Source of the DNA: Chinchilla lanigera
Taxonomy: Eukaryota > Chordata > Mammalia > Rodentia > Chinchillidae
NCBI RefSeq assembly: GCF_000276665.1
Contig: NW_004955417.1
Location: 24,566,872-24,630,871 of the forward strand
Length of the DNA: 64,000 nucleotides
Reading direction: 5' to 3'
In this document: positions 9,735 through 21,469 of the stretch, one piece after another
How the letters are laid out: each line of letters begins with the position of its first letter
Position numbering within the stretch: the stretch's first letter is position 1
Made by a program: the position numbers and the translations under genes
Notes under the pieces: generated by a model
The model's database searches: none
What the model was told of the DNA's origin: nothing
What the model saw: the letters and a program-made list of their open reading frames with translations, nothing else

Positions 9735-10450
9735 TGACAAGCCCTGAAGTCATATTTAGCTGTACCATTTGCTGACTGTGTGTGGGACGCAGAATTCTAA
9801 AATGGCCCCGTGTCCCACACCTTGTATAAATAGCTTCCTCCCTTGGCAGTTGGGTGGAGCCTGTGACTATGATTGGATCTGACCATTGTGCTTAGATAAT
9901 TACTCAGTCCATGGTGAGTGAAGTAAACAGGGATTTTTTCAAGTGATAATGATGCCGCTGGCCTAAGAGCAGACTGCCATGTTGTCAGCTGCCTGTGAGA
10001 GTCACATGGCAAAGACTCTCTGTGACTTCAAGCCTAGAGGGGTCCGTAGTTGATGGCTAGTGAAAATTTCAGTGATACCGCTGCAAGCAAAACAATCCTG
10101 CCAATAGCCACTGAGCTTGTGGAGACAACTGCAGACCTCAAATACCAAGTATAGCTCTGGCTTCCATCTTGATTTCATCCCAGCAAGACTGCGACCAGAG
10201 CACCCAGAGAATTTATACCTGGATTCAGGACCCAGTGATAATAAAGTTACATCATTTCCCGGTGCCAATGTAATATGATACGCAGCAAGAACACAGCAGC
10301 ACAAAAATAACACACTGTATGCTTGTGTGACTCTAAGGAAAGTCCCTACCTTCTCAGAACCTCATTTTCCCCCTCTGTGAAAGAAGAATGATGATCAGAT
10401 TCCTTCATGGGCTGTTGAAATCCATAGTGATAATACATGCCTCATTCCTA
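9735..10450 (-). mobile_element. MIR SINE split by an MLT1-type LTR
   Basis: The left part (about 9735-9780, 'gctgtaccatttgctgactgtg') and right part (about 10320-10450, 'gtgtgactctaaggaaagtcc', 'aacctcattttccccctctg') are adjacent halves of an antisense MIR. The LTR at 9781-10314 separates them. Confidence 0.65.
9781..10314 (+). mobile_element. MLT1-like MaLR LTR
   Basis: Starts TGTGGGACGCAGAATTC and ends AATAACACA. It carries MLT1-type text ('attctaaaatggccccgtg', 'ggcctaagagcagac') and an AATAAA at about 10241. The flanks are ctgtg (9776-9780) and ctgta (10315-10319), a 4/5 target-site duplication. It interrupts a MIR. Confidence 0.7.
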
Positions 10451-11640
10451 GTAGTTCCTCAACATCGAGTCAGTGCCATTTCCCATGTCCCGGACCCCAC
10501 TGCCATCTGTGTGTGGCTATTCCTGAGCTTTCTATCTTGGCTGCCCCGCAAGAATCACAGGGATTCCAGCTGCCTGAGGTCTCTCTTGCTCCGCAGCCAG
10601 TCTCAGGGTCAGTGTTCTGATGAAAATTTCTATTGTAATGCAAAACCATGAGGCAGCCAGAATAAAATTGCTTTGGGAGCCTTTGTGTGATTAACATTTC
10701 GGCTGTTTATGGAGTCTTTGCCCTATCATTTCCTGTTTTAAAAAATTAATGTGCTAGTTCCTTTATTATTAAAAACCAAGCTAGGGAAGTGCCACTAGAG
10801 CACAGGAAATAGACCTATGTGATCCAGAGAAAAGTCTCTTAGTAGGGAGAATATTTGGAAGGCTCCTTTTGTACAGGGCCACACTTAGAATGCCCACACC
10901 TTTTTCTGAGGACGTCACTCATCCCCAACTGTAACTCTTAGCCCTCTGCCCTTCCCACACCTAAGTCGGAATAGTATGAGAGAGTCTTGATCACTAACAT
11001 TGACACTTTTTAACAGTGCCAGTGGCATTGCGTGTGAAAGGATTGGAAAACTCATTGAATCTGAGTTTTAGTCCAAGGGGACTTGACAGGGCATGTAGCT
11101 GAAGTCCCCCTTTGTACCTATGGGAAAACTGGGATAGGAGATTTAATTGCTCCGAGTCGCATCTAATCAGGGACCACATTTTCTCTGAAAGAAAGCAGAG
11201 CTTCCAACACTTTCCTGAAGTAATCTGAATCTGTGGCTTTTATTTTACATGTGTAGAAGTTTAAAATCGATCTTGAGATACCAGGATGAAATGTTCTCTT
11301 AGGGATACACTTTAATGTAGATGTCCTCATGGAGGTTGTTGTCTGTCATCCTGCCCCTGCCGAGCTTCCACTGGGAATAGAACGCTTTCTGAAGCTATAT
11401 ACAAAGAAACAACTCAATACGAAAGAAAGATTTAGGTTAGCTTTAAGGGGCAGAGGTATCTCAGTTACAAGCATGATCTCACGTAGCATTGAGAAATTAT
11501 ATTCTTTAGGCACCATGGAGGAAACTATGGATTTATGAATCTATCAGATGGAGGTACTCATTAGCTACGTGGTGTATATTGCTCATTTTCCTCTCCATAC
11601 TATTCCAATTTGATTCCCTTCTTCTAAGAGGAGGAAACAC
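10451..11640. other. mostly unique sequence with a probable MIR
   Basis: No gene recognised. 'gggaaaactgggataggag' near 11120-11140 suggests a sense MIR at about 11100-11180. The rest is unassigned. Confidence 0.35.
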
Positions 11641-12250
11641 TTCTGTCATTTTGCCTAATCAACCCGAGGCTGTAGTGAGCCTTTGACTTGGTGGAGCACT
11701 TACTCTGTGTGAGCAGAACTGTTAATTTCCCAGGCTGGATACTGCTCCCTTAGAAGCCCTGCTTGCAAGATTGGTTCTTGGCTGGCTTTGGGGGACTTGA
11801 AGGACCAATGGTTCCCTGCACTGATTTAATGGCCCTTCGCTGATGAGACTGGCTCATGGTGCCTAGACTGATTCCACAGCAATGTCAAATCCTAATTTCT
11901 TTCTGGGATTTTGGAATTTAGGGACATGGTAGGCAGCGGATTCCTCAGTGAGTATCTTCCAATAAACACCTCAGGCACTGGGTCCCTGATGAGCTTCCCT
12001 GGGAATCAAATTGGAACACAGTTCACATGTGTTGCCACAACTGTGGCTGGGGGAATTAAGCAAGTCTTGTGTGACTCTCCTAGGACAGGTTCCTTTGAAG
12101 CTTGCATCTAGGTTCCTCTGGACTTTATCTCATGCACATTTTCCCTTTGGCAATTTTCTGCTTTTTATCACTTCACTATCATACATCTTAGCTATAAGCT
12201 GAGTCTTGTCTACTCTCCTAGAAAATCAACAATCTTGCACCTGGTTTTGT
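11640..12250 (+). mobile_element. ancient LTR, family not assigned
   Basis: Text such as 'cacctcaggcactgggtccc', 'cacagttcacatgtgttgcc', 'actgtggctgggggaattaa' and 'gtgtgactctcctaggacag' matches an old mammalian LTR pattern that I recognise but cannot name with confidence. The end has an R/U5-like 'tagctataagctgagtcttg'. No open frame of interest. Confidence 0.5.
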
Positions 12251-12294
12251 CTCCTCTTCCTTAGGGGAAACATTTACTCTGGAAAGTACCACCA

Positions 12295-12321
12295 AATCGG
12301 CCAGATCGGCCAAATCGGCAG
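12295..12321 (+). repeat. 9-bp tandem repeat, three units
   Basis: AATCGGCCA, GATCGGCCA and AATCGGCAG follow one another directly. Each contains a CpG in an otherwise CpG-poor region. Confidence 0.85.
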
Positions 12322-12379
12322 GCTCTTACTTTAGGAAGGTCAGCTCCAGGAGCCAACAGGAAGAAAGCTCCCTGTAAAA

Positions 12380-12585
12380 TATTCAAGCAAGATGTCATAC
12401 CTCCCTTCTATCCACCATTTCCCCATTTGCCCAGCTACCTCTCCCCAGATACCAAGTGCTTTCTCTTCTAATTCTCCACTTTGTTTCCTCCTTCAAACCC
12501 TCCATCTTTTCTGGTCCTGGTTTGTCCTTTCATACGTCTTGGATTTTGACCTTCATGACAGCAGAGACTGCATAAAGATCAGGTA
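12380..12585 (-). mobile_element. probable antisense L2 fragment
   Basis: Pyrimidine-rich text ending 'cttcatgacagcagagactg' resembles the antisense L2 3' region. Confidence 0.35.
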
Positions 12586-12589
12586 GACA

Positions 12590-13340
12590 GGAAAGAAAAG
12601 ATAGTTTATGGAGACTCCATTTTATGCTCAAAAAGTTTGTATTCTAATTAAAGGAAGATCAATGATATTTTTGATCCATAATTTCTGAATCTATTAAGTG
12701 AGCACTGATATTACCTGGGCACTTTACAGAGTTATAGAGGGGTGAAGTGGCCTTGTTTTGTGCAAGATTTTAAAAATTTTGAGCCATATGGAAATCTTGA
12801 AGCATTGTTTTCATGGAGCACTGTACAAATGGTTGCATGAGAAATGTATGCTCTTGAGTTGTGGATATAGTCTCTCTTTATTCAGAAAAATGACAACAGA
12901 ATGTAAATATTCTTGATAAAGAAGTGTCACAAAAAGTGTTAGCCCTGAGAAAAAGAAGATTCAAAGAATATGGTGAATATTGATGTCGGGTATTGGAAGG
13001 AGCAATAGAATCATTCTACGGAACTTCAGAGGGTGGGGTCAGGACCAGTCAGAAGAAACAGGGAATAGAAAGAGGAAACAGCTGCTGAGACAGCTGTACA
13101 CTGCCAGCCTCCTGCACTGCACACCAGCGACCAAGGGGCTTCTGTGCACCCCACACTTTTTGCTGTAGTGCTCACTTTACTGTTATTTACAGAATCTCCC
13201 CGCTTATTTGAAATGGTTAATTCTTCTATTGACATAAATTTTGCAGACTTGTTGTTTCAGCTATTTTTGTAATGCACATTACAATAAAGTCATAACTATA
13301 AGAATGTATTTTTCAGTAATCAAAAAGCTATAGGACTCCA
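12590..13340. other. unassigned unique sequence
   Basis: No gene or repeat recognised. The overlapping short frames at about 12980-13235 on both strands lack any family resemblance. Confidence 0.4.
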
Positions 13341-13349
13341 TGGAAGCTC

Positions 13350-13871
13350 TTAAACCAAATGACTGGCAACCATTAAAACAAAACTGTGGTCCAGAGGCTG
13401 TGAACCCTTGGGCCATCTGGCATCCCACAGTCTAGATCTTAGAGAGAAGGGCAGCACCCACTTGTGAGGTAGAGTACCTCCTTTACCTCTTCGTGGGAGA
13501 TCATAAGACCCTTTTACTTCCTCAGCAATGTGCTCCTCAGTTCCCACAATCCACTGGGGCAACAGATGAGATCCAAGGTTAATACAATTTGGGATATATG
13601 CAAGTCCTATCTTTTCTGCCCTCACTGCCCTGGTTTTGCTCCTCCCAAATAAGGAATCATCGCCTAATTCCTGTATCCTATTCTGTTTTCTGGGGAATAA
13701 AGTTAAGACATCTCTTTCTCTTGTATACAAATCTGGCCTGCAGAAGTTATAACCACAGTGGGCTAGACTTTGAAACTTCCAACTAGGCACAGTGTGTTGG
13801 CTTGCGCCATCACAAGCTGGATGGCCACTGGAGAAGAGCAATGAATAATTTGTTCCAGGTCCTGAGCACAA
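13350..13871 (-). other. 173-codon open frame of unknown origin
   Basis: This is among the longest stop-free stretches in the window that does not read as a retroviral or SPATA31 remnant. The deduced protein (starting MCSGPGTNYS) shows no domain, signal peptide or membrane segment that I recognise. The plus strand carries an AATAAA near 13697 with LTR-like composition, so an unclassified LTR is a reasonable alternative. I do not call it a gene. Confidence 0.2.
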
Positions 13872-14039
13872 AGCAGGTTGCCACTAACTACCAAGTGAAG
13901 AGTAAGCGGTGGCTGAATCAGAGGCGCTCATGCTACAGACATCGCGAACAGTCTAGTCAGTGGGAGTGAATACCTTTATTAACCGAGGCTGCAGGCAGAC
14001 GTAGAAGCTCACCACGTGTGTTGGTATCTTAAGTGTACT

Positions 14040-14358
14040 GCTACAGTTTGGGCCTGGAGGGTCCCCAAGGGCGCCTGTGGGAGAGGCGTTTCCGGGAAAA
14101 TGTTTATGTAGATGGGGCCCTTGTGGACAGAAGTTAGGTCCTTGGGCATGTGTCCCCAAAGGAGATCACTTTCTCTCATCTGGCTGCTTTTTGGCCACTG
14201 TGAAGGGAATAGGTTTCCTCCACTGCACACTGCAGCCATGATGGAATTAATATGTGGCCACAGGCCCGATGCAACATGGTCCAGTGACCAAATCGACCTC
14301 CTCCTTTTAAGTTGACTTATCCCAGGTGTTTTTGTCACCGAGATGGAGAGCTGACTGA
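14040..14358 (+). mobile_element. MaLR-type LTR
   Basis: Starts 'tgctacagtttgggcctgga' and contains 'gtccccaag', 'ttaggtccttgggcat', 'ggctgctttttgg', 'cagccatgatgga' and a terminal '..gatgca'. The order matches rodent/primate MaLR LTRs. No target-site duplication found. Confidence 0.5.
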
Positions 14359-14359
14359 T

Positions 14360-16025
14360 GCATGTCAGGTGTGTTGTATTACGTACATTACTTAATGGGC
14401 AACTCAAGGCATGTTTAATAAAGCTGTACTTGAAAGTAGATTGATCAGACAGGAGCACCTTCTGAAACTCAGCCAGTTTAAGGCCTTCACAGGTCTTATG
14501 CTCTCTTTTAGAGGCCTATATCATATCAAATTTAATACATTACATTCAACTAACCCCCACAATAAAAGAAATGGAATACTTCAACATATATCCCTGGCTT
14601 AAGATTTAATTGTCTTTGAACAGTTAACAAAGCAATATTTTAGTAGATACAATAACATGTTTAGTATCTACTTTACAATTTTCTTTTTCTTATTTTAAAG
14701 CAAATTCATTTCTTGTTGCTATTTTTCCCCTTTCCTTTTTTGAAAATTCTGTAGGTCCTGGCCATTGTGCTTTTAGTGCCTAGTGGAAGAAATGGATTTG
14801 TTCGCATCTTAATCTTTGGAAAATTTAATCATTCTATAATTACATTTTTCTTAGCAGCAGCAAAACATAATTAAGAAGTAGTATAGTATTTAAATGGCTG
14901 CAATATGTGCTTTCAAGAAGAGAAAAATGATAGTCATTCTTTCCACAACCATGAATAGTATTTCTGCTGTTGATAGCCTCTGAAATGAAAAATAATCTTC
15001 TGTTTAAGGAATATCTTATTTAAAAAAGGCAACTAGACAAGCCACATTTCATAATTAGCTGACTAACATAAGCACCAGTGTGTCTCATTCCAACTAAAAA
15101 TATATTCAAAGTACAGTGTATAATTAGATATGACAGTTCAAGCTACTTACATAGGTCCTATATTTTTGAAACAAAATAAAATACTTCAGCGATACTGAAA
15201 TAAGAATAAAATTATTAGATGCATTTACAAATATTGCATTTCTTGCCAAAACACTGTTTAAGATACCACATTTGCAAACATTTCTGCTCTTCCTGTTAGG
15301 TTTCACTCAAACCTGAGCTCACCACTTCTCGGAAGAATGGGCTCACCTCATTCAACAAAATACGTGGAACAAATCTCAGCTTCTGTGGGGTTCATGTCAG
15401 GGTCTAGTATTCAGGGCTTTCTCTCCTCTCACACCAGCTGTAAGCTTTGCGTTTCATTTAGTTAATGACTGGATATCATCTTATTATTTTTCAACTGCTT
15501 TCTAGTTGATCTTTCAGAATGTAAGCATCTTGAGGGAGCATCTACTAGCTTGTGTCTCGCTGGAAAAGTAGCTCCAGGGAGCAGAAGAGCGGTTGTTGGA
15601 AGTTTTCCTGTGTGTATTGACAGCTGTTTCTCTTGCTCTTAGTAATTTTTTTCAGGTCTGCTGATCTATATTGAAATAGGCTGAATCATTACTTGTTGAT
15701 CTGACTTCAATTATTTCTCTCTTTTTATCTCTCTACCAATCATCCATCAATCAATGAAAAAATACTGATTGAATTTCAACTGTTTTCTCACAGAGCAAAA
15801 ATGTCTATGTAATTCAGTTTCAAGAAGCTAACTAAATAAATACAATTTTAAAATCTGTAATTTTGGGACAGACATTAAAAACTGACAGTCCGTGTCAGCC
15901 AGTGTAAGGTGATAAAAGATTAAGTATGTATTTTCACATACATGCTGCATAACTTTTATAAAATTTAACAGTATTTGTCAAGTATATAAACTTTTGCAAC
16001 TTTTCCCAAAAGGCAACTTGGAATG
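14360..16025. other. AT-rich, largely repeat-free sequence
   Basis: No gene recognised. A probable antisense L2 end lies at about 15440-15560 ('gaatgtaagcatcttgaggg'). The remainder has no repeat that I can name. Confidence 0.35.
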
Positions 16026-16029
16026 TAGT

Positions 16030-16135
16030 TAGCAGCCTATATACGCTTGACTTCAAATCTCAACTTTTCTCATACTTATTGCATGATACTGAGAAGTTAA
16101 TCTCACTTCCTAAGTTTTTTCGTCTGTAAAATAAA
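16030..16135 (-). mobile_element. MIR SINE, antisense
   Basis: 'actgagaagttaatctcact' followed by 'tttttcgtctgtaaaataaag' is the antisense MIR core and tail pattern. Confidence 0.6.
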
Positions 16136-16245
16136 GATAATGATACTACACACGTTTTATAAAGATACAACAAACCAATAGGCCACATAGCATGTACTGT
16201 ATAGGCTTGCAAAATAGCTTTTGATGCACTATTTCAGCTCATAGA

Positions 16246-16327
16246 ATTTTTTTTTTAGTTCTGGGATTGAACTCAGAACCTTGTGCTTGCCAGGAAGGCA
16301 CATGTGTCACTGAGCTATATCCCCAGA
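16246..16327 (-). mobile_element. ID SINE, antisense
   Basis: A T-run, then 'gttctgggattgaactcag', 'cttgccaggaaggcac' and 'gagctatatccccag'. It is flanked by the 10-bp direct repeat agctcataga at 16236-16245 and 16328-16337. More diverged than the other ID copies. Confidence 0.85.
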
Positions 16328-16354
16328 AGCTCATAGACATTTAGGAAAATAATT

Positions 16355-16511
16355 AGAGACAGGTGTGGTGGCACATGCCTGTAATCCCAGCACTTGGGAG
16401 TCTGAGGCAGGAGGATCATTGTGAGTTTGAGACCAGCCTGGGCTATAAAGTGAGCTCAAGCCCAGCCTGAACTGTATAGTGAGACCCTGTCTCAAAAAAA
16501 AAAAAAAAAAG
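16355..16511 (+). mobile_element. B1 SINE
   Basis: 7SL-derived body 'ggtgtggtggcacatgcctg' then 'aatcccagcacttgggag', ending 'gagaccctgtctc' plus an A tail. The repeated block 'cagcctgggctataaagtgag' / 'cagcctgaactgtatagtgag' is the rodent B1 internal duplication, which supports a rodent source. Confidence 0.9.
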
Positions 16512-16684
16512 AGAAGAATCTGAGAGTAGACAGGAAAAATTAAATACACTTAAGATAGCAAACAAGATAAAAAATGGTTAAGTTCATTATGGTATATCTA
16601 TGTTATAGAGTATTACATGAGCAGCAAAAGTTACATTTTTAAAGAATATCCAAATGAAGAAATCCTCAGCTACGATATTTTATT

Positions 16685-16790
16685 TATTTTATTTTTGTCT
16701 TTTTGAGACAGGGTATTGCTGTGAAGGTCAGGACAGCCTTGAGCTCACTTCATAGCCCTGGCTCATCTTGAATCAGCCATGGTATTTTAA
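16685..16790 (-). mobile_element. truncated B1 SINE, antisense
   Basis: 'ctttttgagacagggtattg' followed by 'cttgagctcacttcatagcc' is the 3' part of an antisense B1. Confidence 0.7.
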
Positions 16791-16799
16791 AGGCAGTTC

Positions 16800-18865
16800 T
16801 CTGTATGTATACATACACAATAATCTCAGTACTGTTAGAAGACATACAGAAAAGTTGCTAAAAAGAAATAGTGATTATTTCTGAGCAATAGAAATGATTT
16901 TTTTATTTTATTCTTTACTTTTTTATAGTTTCAAAATCTGTCACAAGCATATACTTATTGTTACATTTAGAAAAAACAGGAAAATATATAAATTAAATAA
17001 GAAAATACAGAGAAAGGAAAAGTGCTGATCAATGAATTGTATTCCCCATTTTTTTTTCTCAGCTGTTGGGTAAATACATAAAATGGAAAGCTCACATACC
17101 TTTAAAGAGTGGCAACTGATAATTCACGAAAATGTTCTAGGATCTATTTAATAGTGGCTTTTAATAAACATGAACTTCTGTGTGTTTGTGTGTGTGTGCA
17201 TGGGTGTACTTTTTCTCTTTAAAAGAAGCTCAAATGAATCTTACTCTGTCTTGGAGATAAAGGCAAAAGCTGATGAATTTTGGATAAACTTTGCAAACAC
17301 TCAAGTCAGCCCATTGAAAGGCACCAAAGCCAAGCTTAACGTAGGGAGCAGAAGTGAAGAATCCACTCTAGACTGATGATCTTGGGAGTTGGTGAACTAA
17401 TTAGCCAAGGCTAAATATTACTACCGATCTGACACCTGGTGCTACGCAAACCCATTCCTTCATCTCCCAAATCAGTGTGAGTCTCCTTGCAGGCCTCTGG
17501 GGCTCACTTACCTCATCCAACAAACTGTCTTACTTGGATATATGAATTATGAACTCAAATCCCCAAATTTCTTAGTGACAGTGTACCTTCAAATTTTTTG
17601 AAAATTTTTTTCTCCATTCATTTCCTAGCTTGGAGGAAGATGAAATATGCTTTCATGGTGGGAGTTCAAGGAATTGTTACTGCCTAAGCAATTCCTACAA
17701 AGATTTTCTTAAAGAAACAAGAAAAGAAGACAGATGTTCTGAGCCCTTGTATACCAACCCACTGAATTAAAGAATATGTAGAAACAGCTTGGTAGCTAAC
17801 ATAATAATTACTGATCGTAATGGCTGAGGCATATTTCTTCCTAATTTTTATAGTAGCTTTGTGCCTGTAGCCCAGGGACTCAAGAGAATCACATAGGTAA
17901 ATGTTAAGTTTAAGGATATATCCTTTATATAGGAGACAGGCATGAGATACATGCTTAGCCACTTTATAAAAGAAAGTGATAATTGTAATTCATTGGAAAG
18001 GAAGTGATCTTAATTTATGACCTTTAAAAGAAACTGTCTTTATTATACTACAGAGTATTCTAAGTGTGTATCATAGCTAATATTTTATGCATACATTTTT
18101 CAGTTGAAGGCATTTGCTATAACTCAGCTTTAACAAACTCTGCTCTGAGCTGTATCTCAGAGCATGACACATATCTGTTGTCCGGCTATAAATCTGTAGT
18201 TGTTATTATACTTTTATGAATCTGATTCATGCAGAAAGCATTATCCCTGCAACTTTAATTAAGAAGCTAGGAATTTCCCCATTTGAATTCCTAGCATTCT
18301 GTACACTTTATTGCATCTTCCCCTGTGAGCCCCAAATGAGATATTTGGATTACAGGTCCTTAGAAGAATAAAATTGGTAAGCTCTAAATCAGGAATGGGT
18401 AAGTGGATTTGATCCAACTTTAGAGCTGACTTTGATGGTTCAAATTGCATTGAGTCTCTGAGGATTGGCTCTATCATTAATATCTAACTTTTTAAAGCTG
18501 TAATTTTAGGCAGTTGTTGGTATCAGAATATTAAGATGCAGATTTGTTGTTTAGTTTCTTATTTCTGGGAAGGACTCCAGTTTCTTACTGATATTCCATT
18601 AAAGCCAAGATTTTGTTTGACTCAGGACTAATAAAATAACATCAGGTATGAGGTATAGAGAATGCTATGTATGGCCTGTTATGTTAGATGCTGTTATTTT
18701 TAATATAATGAGATGGTGGATATATATGCATATGTGGAAGTGTTTTACATAAATAATGGAAATCATACATTTCTATACTCTTAAATATTTAGATTAGTTT
18801 CATCTTTAAGCATTTTGCATCCCCCCCTTAGTCTTGAGTTTCTGTTTCAATGCTACAAGTACAAA
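16800..18865. other. AT-rich, repeat-poor sequence
   Basis: No gene recognised. There is a small TG tract at about 17178-17200. A 9-bp inverted repeat, TGCTCTGAG and CTCAGAGCA, spans 18141-18164 with a 6-nt loop. The rest is unassigned. Confidence 0.35.
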
Positions 18866-18869
18866 TAAC

Positions 18870-19100
18870 ATAGTAGTAACCATACTAACTCTTAAATACC
18901 AGCTCCTGTCTAAGGGGTTTATATAGGTTAGCCCATTGAATGTTCAGGGCAAACCGATGAGGTCCTTACTCTGATTATCCTCATTTTAGCAGTAAGAAAA
19001 AATGACAATGACAGAATTAAGTGTCTTTCCTAAGATCATAGAGTCAGTAAATGGCAGAGCTACAAATATGTGCCCAGGCACATCTGGCTCTGGGACTCCT
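18870..19100 (+). mobile_element. MIR SINE
   Basis: Long MIR match pattern: 'gattatcctcattttagcag', 'agtgtctttcctaagatcat', 'agtcagtaaatggcagagct'. Confidence 0.7.
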
Positions 19101-19129
19101 GAGTGTGTATGCTATGCTGCTTGAACTAA

Positions 19130-19290
19130 TATACCTGCCAGTGCATATTTATTGAATGCCTCTGGACTAGCACTGATCTATCTTATCAGGAAGGAGAAAA
19201 TGTTTAAAATGTGCCCTTGACCCTCAGGAGCTTGTAATCTGGCTACAGGACACAAAATACACACAGGAAAAATTCAGAGGGGAGTAACTA
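19130..19290 (+). mobile_element. L2 3'-end fragment
   Basis: 'catatttattgaatgcctct' and 'ccctcaggagcttgtaatctgg'-type text are L2 3'-end signatures. Confidence 0.6.
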
Positions 19291-19364
19291 CCATCTTAAT
19301 AATTTCGAAGGTATGATAGCTCTATTCAGCTTCCTTACTGTCAACTAAAGTCATGTTTTTTTTT

Positions 19365-19500
19365 TTTTTTTAATCTCTATTTCTCAAGAGAGGAAACTAG
19401 AGGTAAATAGCATGGGTACCATAGCTGCTAAGTAGCAGAGCTGAGATTTGAATTTAGGCACTCTACCCTCACTCTGAACCACTGTCTGATCTTGGATGTG
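19365..19500 (+). mobile_element. MIR SINE
   Basis: 'tttctcaagagaggaaacta', then 'ctaagtagcagagctgagat' and 'ttgaatttaggcactctacc' match the MIR core and tail. Confidence 0.65.
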
Positions 19501-19719
19501 AATGCATCTGAAAATGTACCCAGCAAATAGCAGAGAAGTTCTATGTGAGCTTAGAACGGTAAGAAAATGAAACATCCTGTTAGTCGATTACTTAGCTAAT
19601 TCATTATTGGTTATTTTTACTATCTGCAGTCATACTGGAGTGATTCTGGTTTTTTGAACTTCATGTACATACTTTTGTTTTCAGACCTCTGCATGTCGCC
19701 TGCTAAGAATGCACTCCTG

Positions 19720-20105
19720 CTCTGGCTCCCCGGCACCATGCTGCCCACTTACTTTGCCACCTCTTCCTCCTCTACCAGCACCGTTGTGTGTCTAATTCCT
19801 ACTTACTGTTCAGGGCTCAGCTTGAGTCCTCACACCTCTGGAAAGCCTTTCTTTCTCTCCAGTGTACCACAAGATTTACTTGTGTCATCTCTCCTGTCAC
19901 ATCCTTTAGCACTCTATGCCATGATTTCAGCTTTCCTTGCCTACCCTACCACATCTCTCCGCTTACCAATACTCCTTGCCTACCCAGAGCTAGTCTCTGA
20001 CCTTCTTGAGCACAGGAACTGAATTTACTTCCCTTGCTGAATTGCAACTTTCCAATGCAATATCTAACACATAACAAATGCTTTATAAATATTTCTTAAT
20101 GATAA
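19720..20105 (-). mobile_element. L2, antisense
   Basis: Ends with 'cttcttgagcacaggaactg', 'acataacaaatgctttataa' and 'aatatttcttaatgat', the antisense L2 3'-end pattern. The 122-codon frame at 19654-20022 lies within it and is not a gene. Confidence 0.7.
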
Positions 20106-20119
20106 TCCTGAGCTGGACA

Positions 20120-20310
20120 CTTTGTCTGCAAAATTATGTGCTAGGCATGAGCTAAACATTAATTTCCCTGACACCCTTGAACTCAGATGCTAATTGTCTA
20201 AATATTATTTTCATTTTATAGACAAGGACACAGAGCTTCAAGGACATTACATAACATCTTCAAGGACATAACTTGAGTAAACTGGGAATCAGGTCTATCT
20301 GACCTCATCC
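20120..20310 (+). mobile_element. MIR SINE
   Basis: 'tattattttcattttataga', 'acaaggacacagagcttcaa' and 'ctgggaatcaggtctatctg' follow MIR order. Confidence 0.65.
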
Positions 20311-20329
20311 TGTGCTATATAAGAGTGAG

Positions 20330-20720
20330 TAGTTACCATACAGGTAATAAAGGGCACCATGTAGTTCTAATAAGGTGGGTGGGTGAAATGAAGAGGTCAG
20401 AAATCGCTTTCTCATTGTTAAATTGAGAGATCAGCAGGATCTCTACAAGGAGGTGACCCTGAAGGATAGAAATGAATTTGTTTGGGTGAGAACAAAAACA
20501 GGGATCAGTAAGTGAAAAATGTGAAGAACTGGGAGATATCCTCATCTCTTCCTCCAGGGAACTGTGAGTGGTCTTCTGTAATCCAAATACAGGCTGTGGG
20601 GGAGAGGCAGGCAAGAGAGCTACAGCAAAGTATGAGGGGTAAAAGTAATCCAGGGCAAGGTAGGAACTGGCAAGATTTGAGGAATGGCAAACAGATGGTT
20701 TCTACTTTAATTCTAACAAG
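20330..20720 (+). mobile_element. L2 internal fragment
   Basis: 'acaaggaggtgaccctgaag', 'aggcaggcaagagagctac' and 'ggcaagatttgaggaatgg' resemble L2. The frame at 20512-20778 lies over it. Confidence 0.4.
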
Positions 20721-21060
20721 GGCAGTGTGTGTTTGCCTGGAAAAGAGTAGCGTTATCCCACCTTGGGAGGGATGCTAAGTTTACCGTGAAGTCAGTGAGA
20801 AATCAATTGCAAACAGAGGGAAGTAATTTCCTCTCCAAACCATGTGAGAAACAAGGGTCCAGGGCCCTTCGCCTTACTAACAACTCTTCAAGCTACATGT
20901 CACCGACAGCTGAGGAGAACTGAAAGTTTGGGACAGTAGTCACATCCATTGGACACCTTTTCTTATTTCTCATTCTCTTCTGTAATACCCATTTCTTTAT
21001 CCATTATTAGCACATTTGTTTTTGTTATTCATATACTATAAAGTTCACAAACACTTCCCT

Positions 21061-21086
21061 CTTCTCCTCTCCTCTCCTCTCCTCTC
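21061..21086 (+). repeat. (CTCCT)n microsatellite at the gap edge
   Basis: A pentanucleotide run of about five units is cut off by the assembly gap, so the true length is unknown. Confidence 0.85.
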
Positions 21087-21366
21087 NNNNNNNNNNNNNN
21101 NNNNNNNNNNNNNNNNNNNNNNNNNNNNNNNNNNNNNNNNNNNNNNNNNNNNNNNNNNNNNNNNNNNNNNNNNNNNNNNNNNNNNNNNNNNNNNNNNNNN
21201 NNNNNNNNNNNNNNNNNNNNNNNNNNNNNNNNNNNNNNNNNNNNNNNNNNNNNNNNNNNNNNNNNNNNNNNNNNNNNNNNNNNNNNNNNNNNNNNNNNNN
21301 NNNNNNNNNNNNNNNNNNNNNNNNNNNNNNNNNNNNNNNNNNNNNNNNNNNNNNNNNNNNNNNNNN
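21087..21366. other. assembly gap, 280 N
   Basis: Sequence undetermined. It is bordered on the left by a CTCCT repeat and on the right by the interior of a B1, so the missing DNA probably includes the rest of the microsatellite and the 5' part of that B1. Confidence 0.98.
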
Positions 21367-21462
21367 CTAGGCCAGCCTGGGCTACAAAGTGAGCTAAAGA
21401 CCAAGCTGAACTGTAAAGAAAGACCCTGTCTCAAAAAGACAAAAAAAAAAAAAAAAAAAAAG
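21367..21462 (+). mobile_element. B1 SINE, 5' part lost in the gap
   Basis: Begins mid-element at 'ggccagcctgggctacaaag' and ends 'agaccctgtctcaaaaag' with a long A tail. Confidence 0.85.
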
Positions 21463-21469
21463 ATCATAG

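Noticed and set aside
19654..20022. 122-codon plus-strand frame with hydrophobic stretches
   Set aside because: It is antisense L2 sequence, and the hydrophobicity reflects C/T-rich codons.
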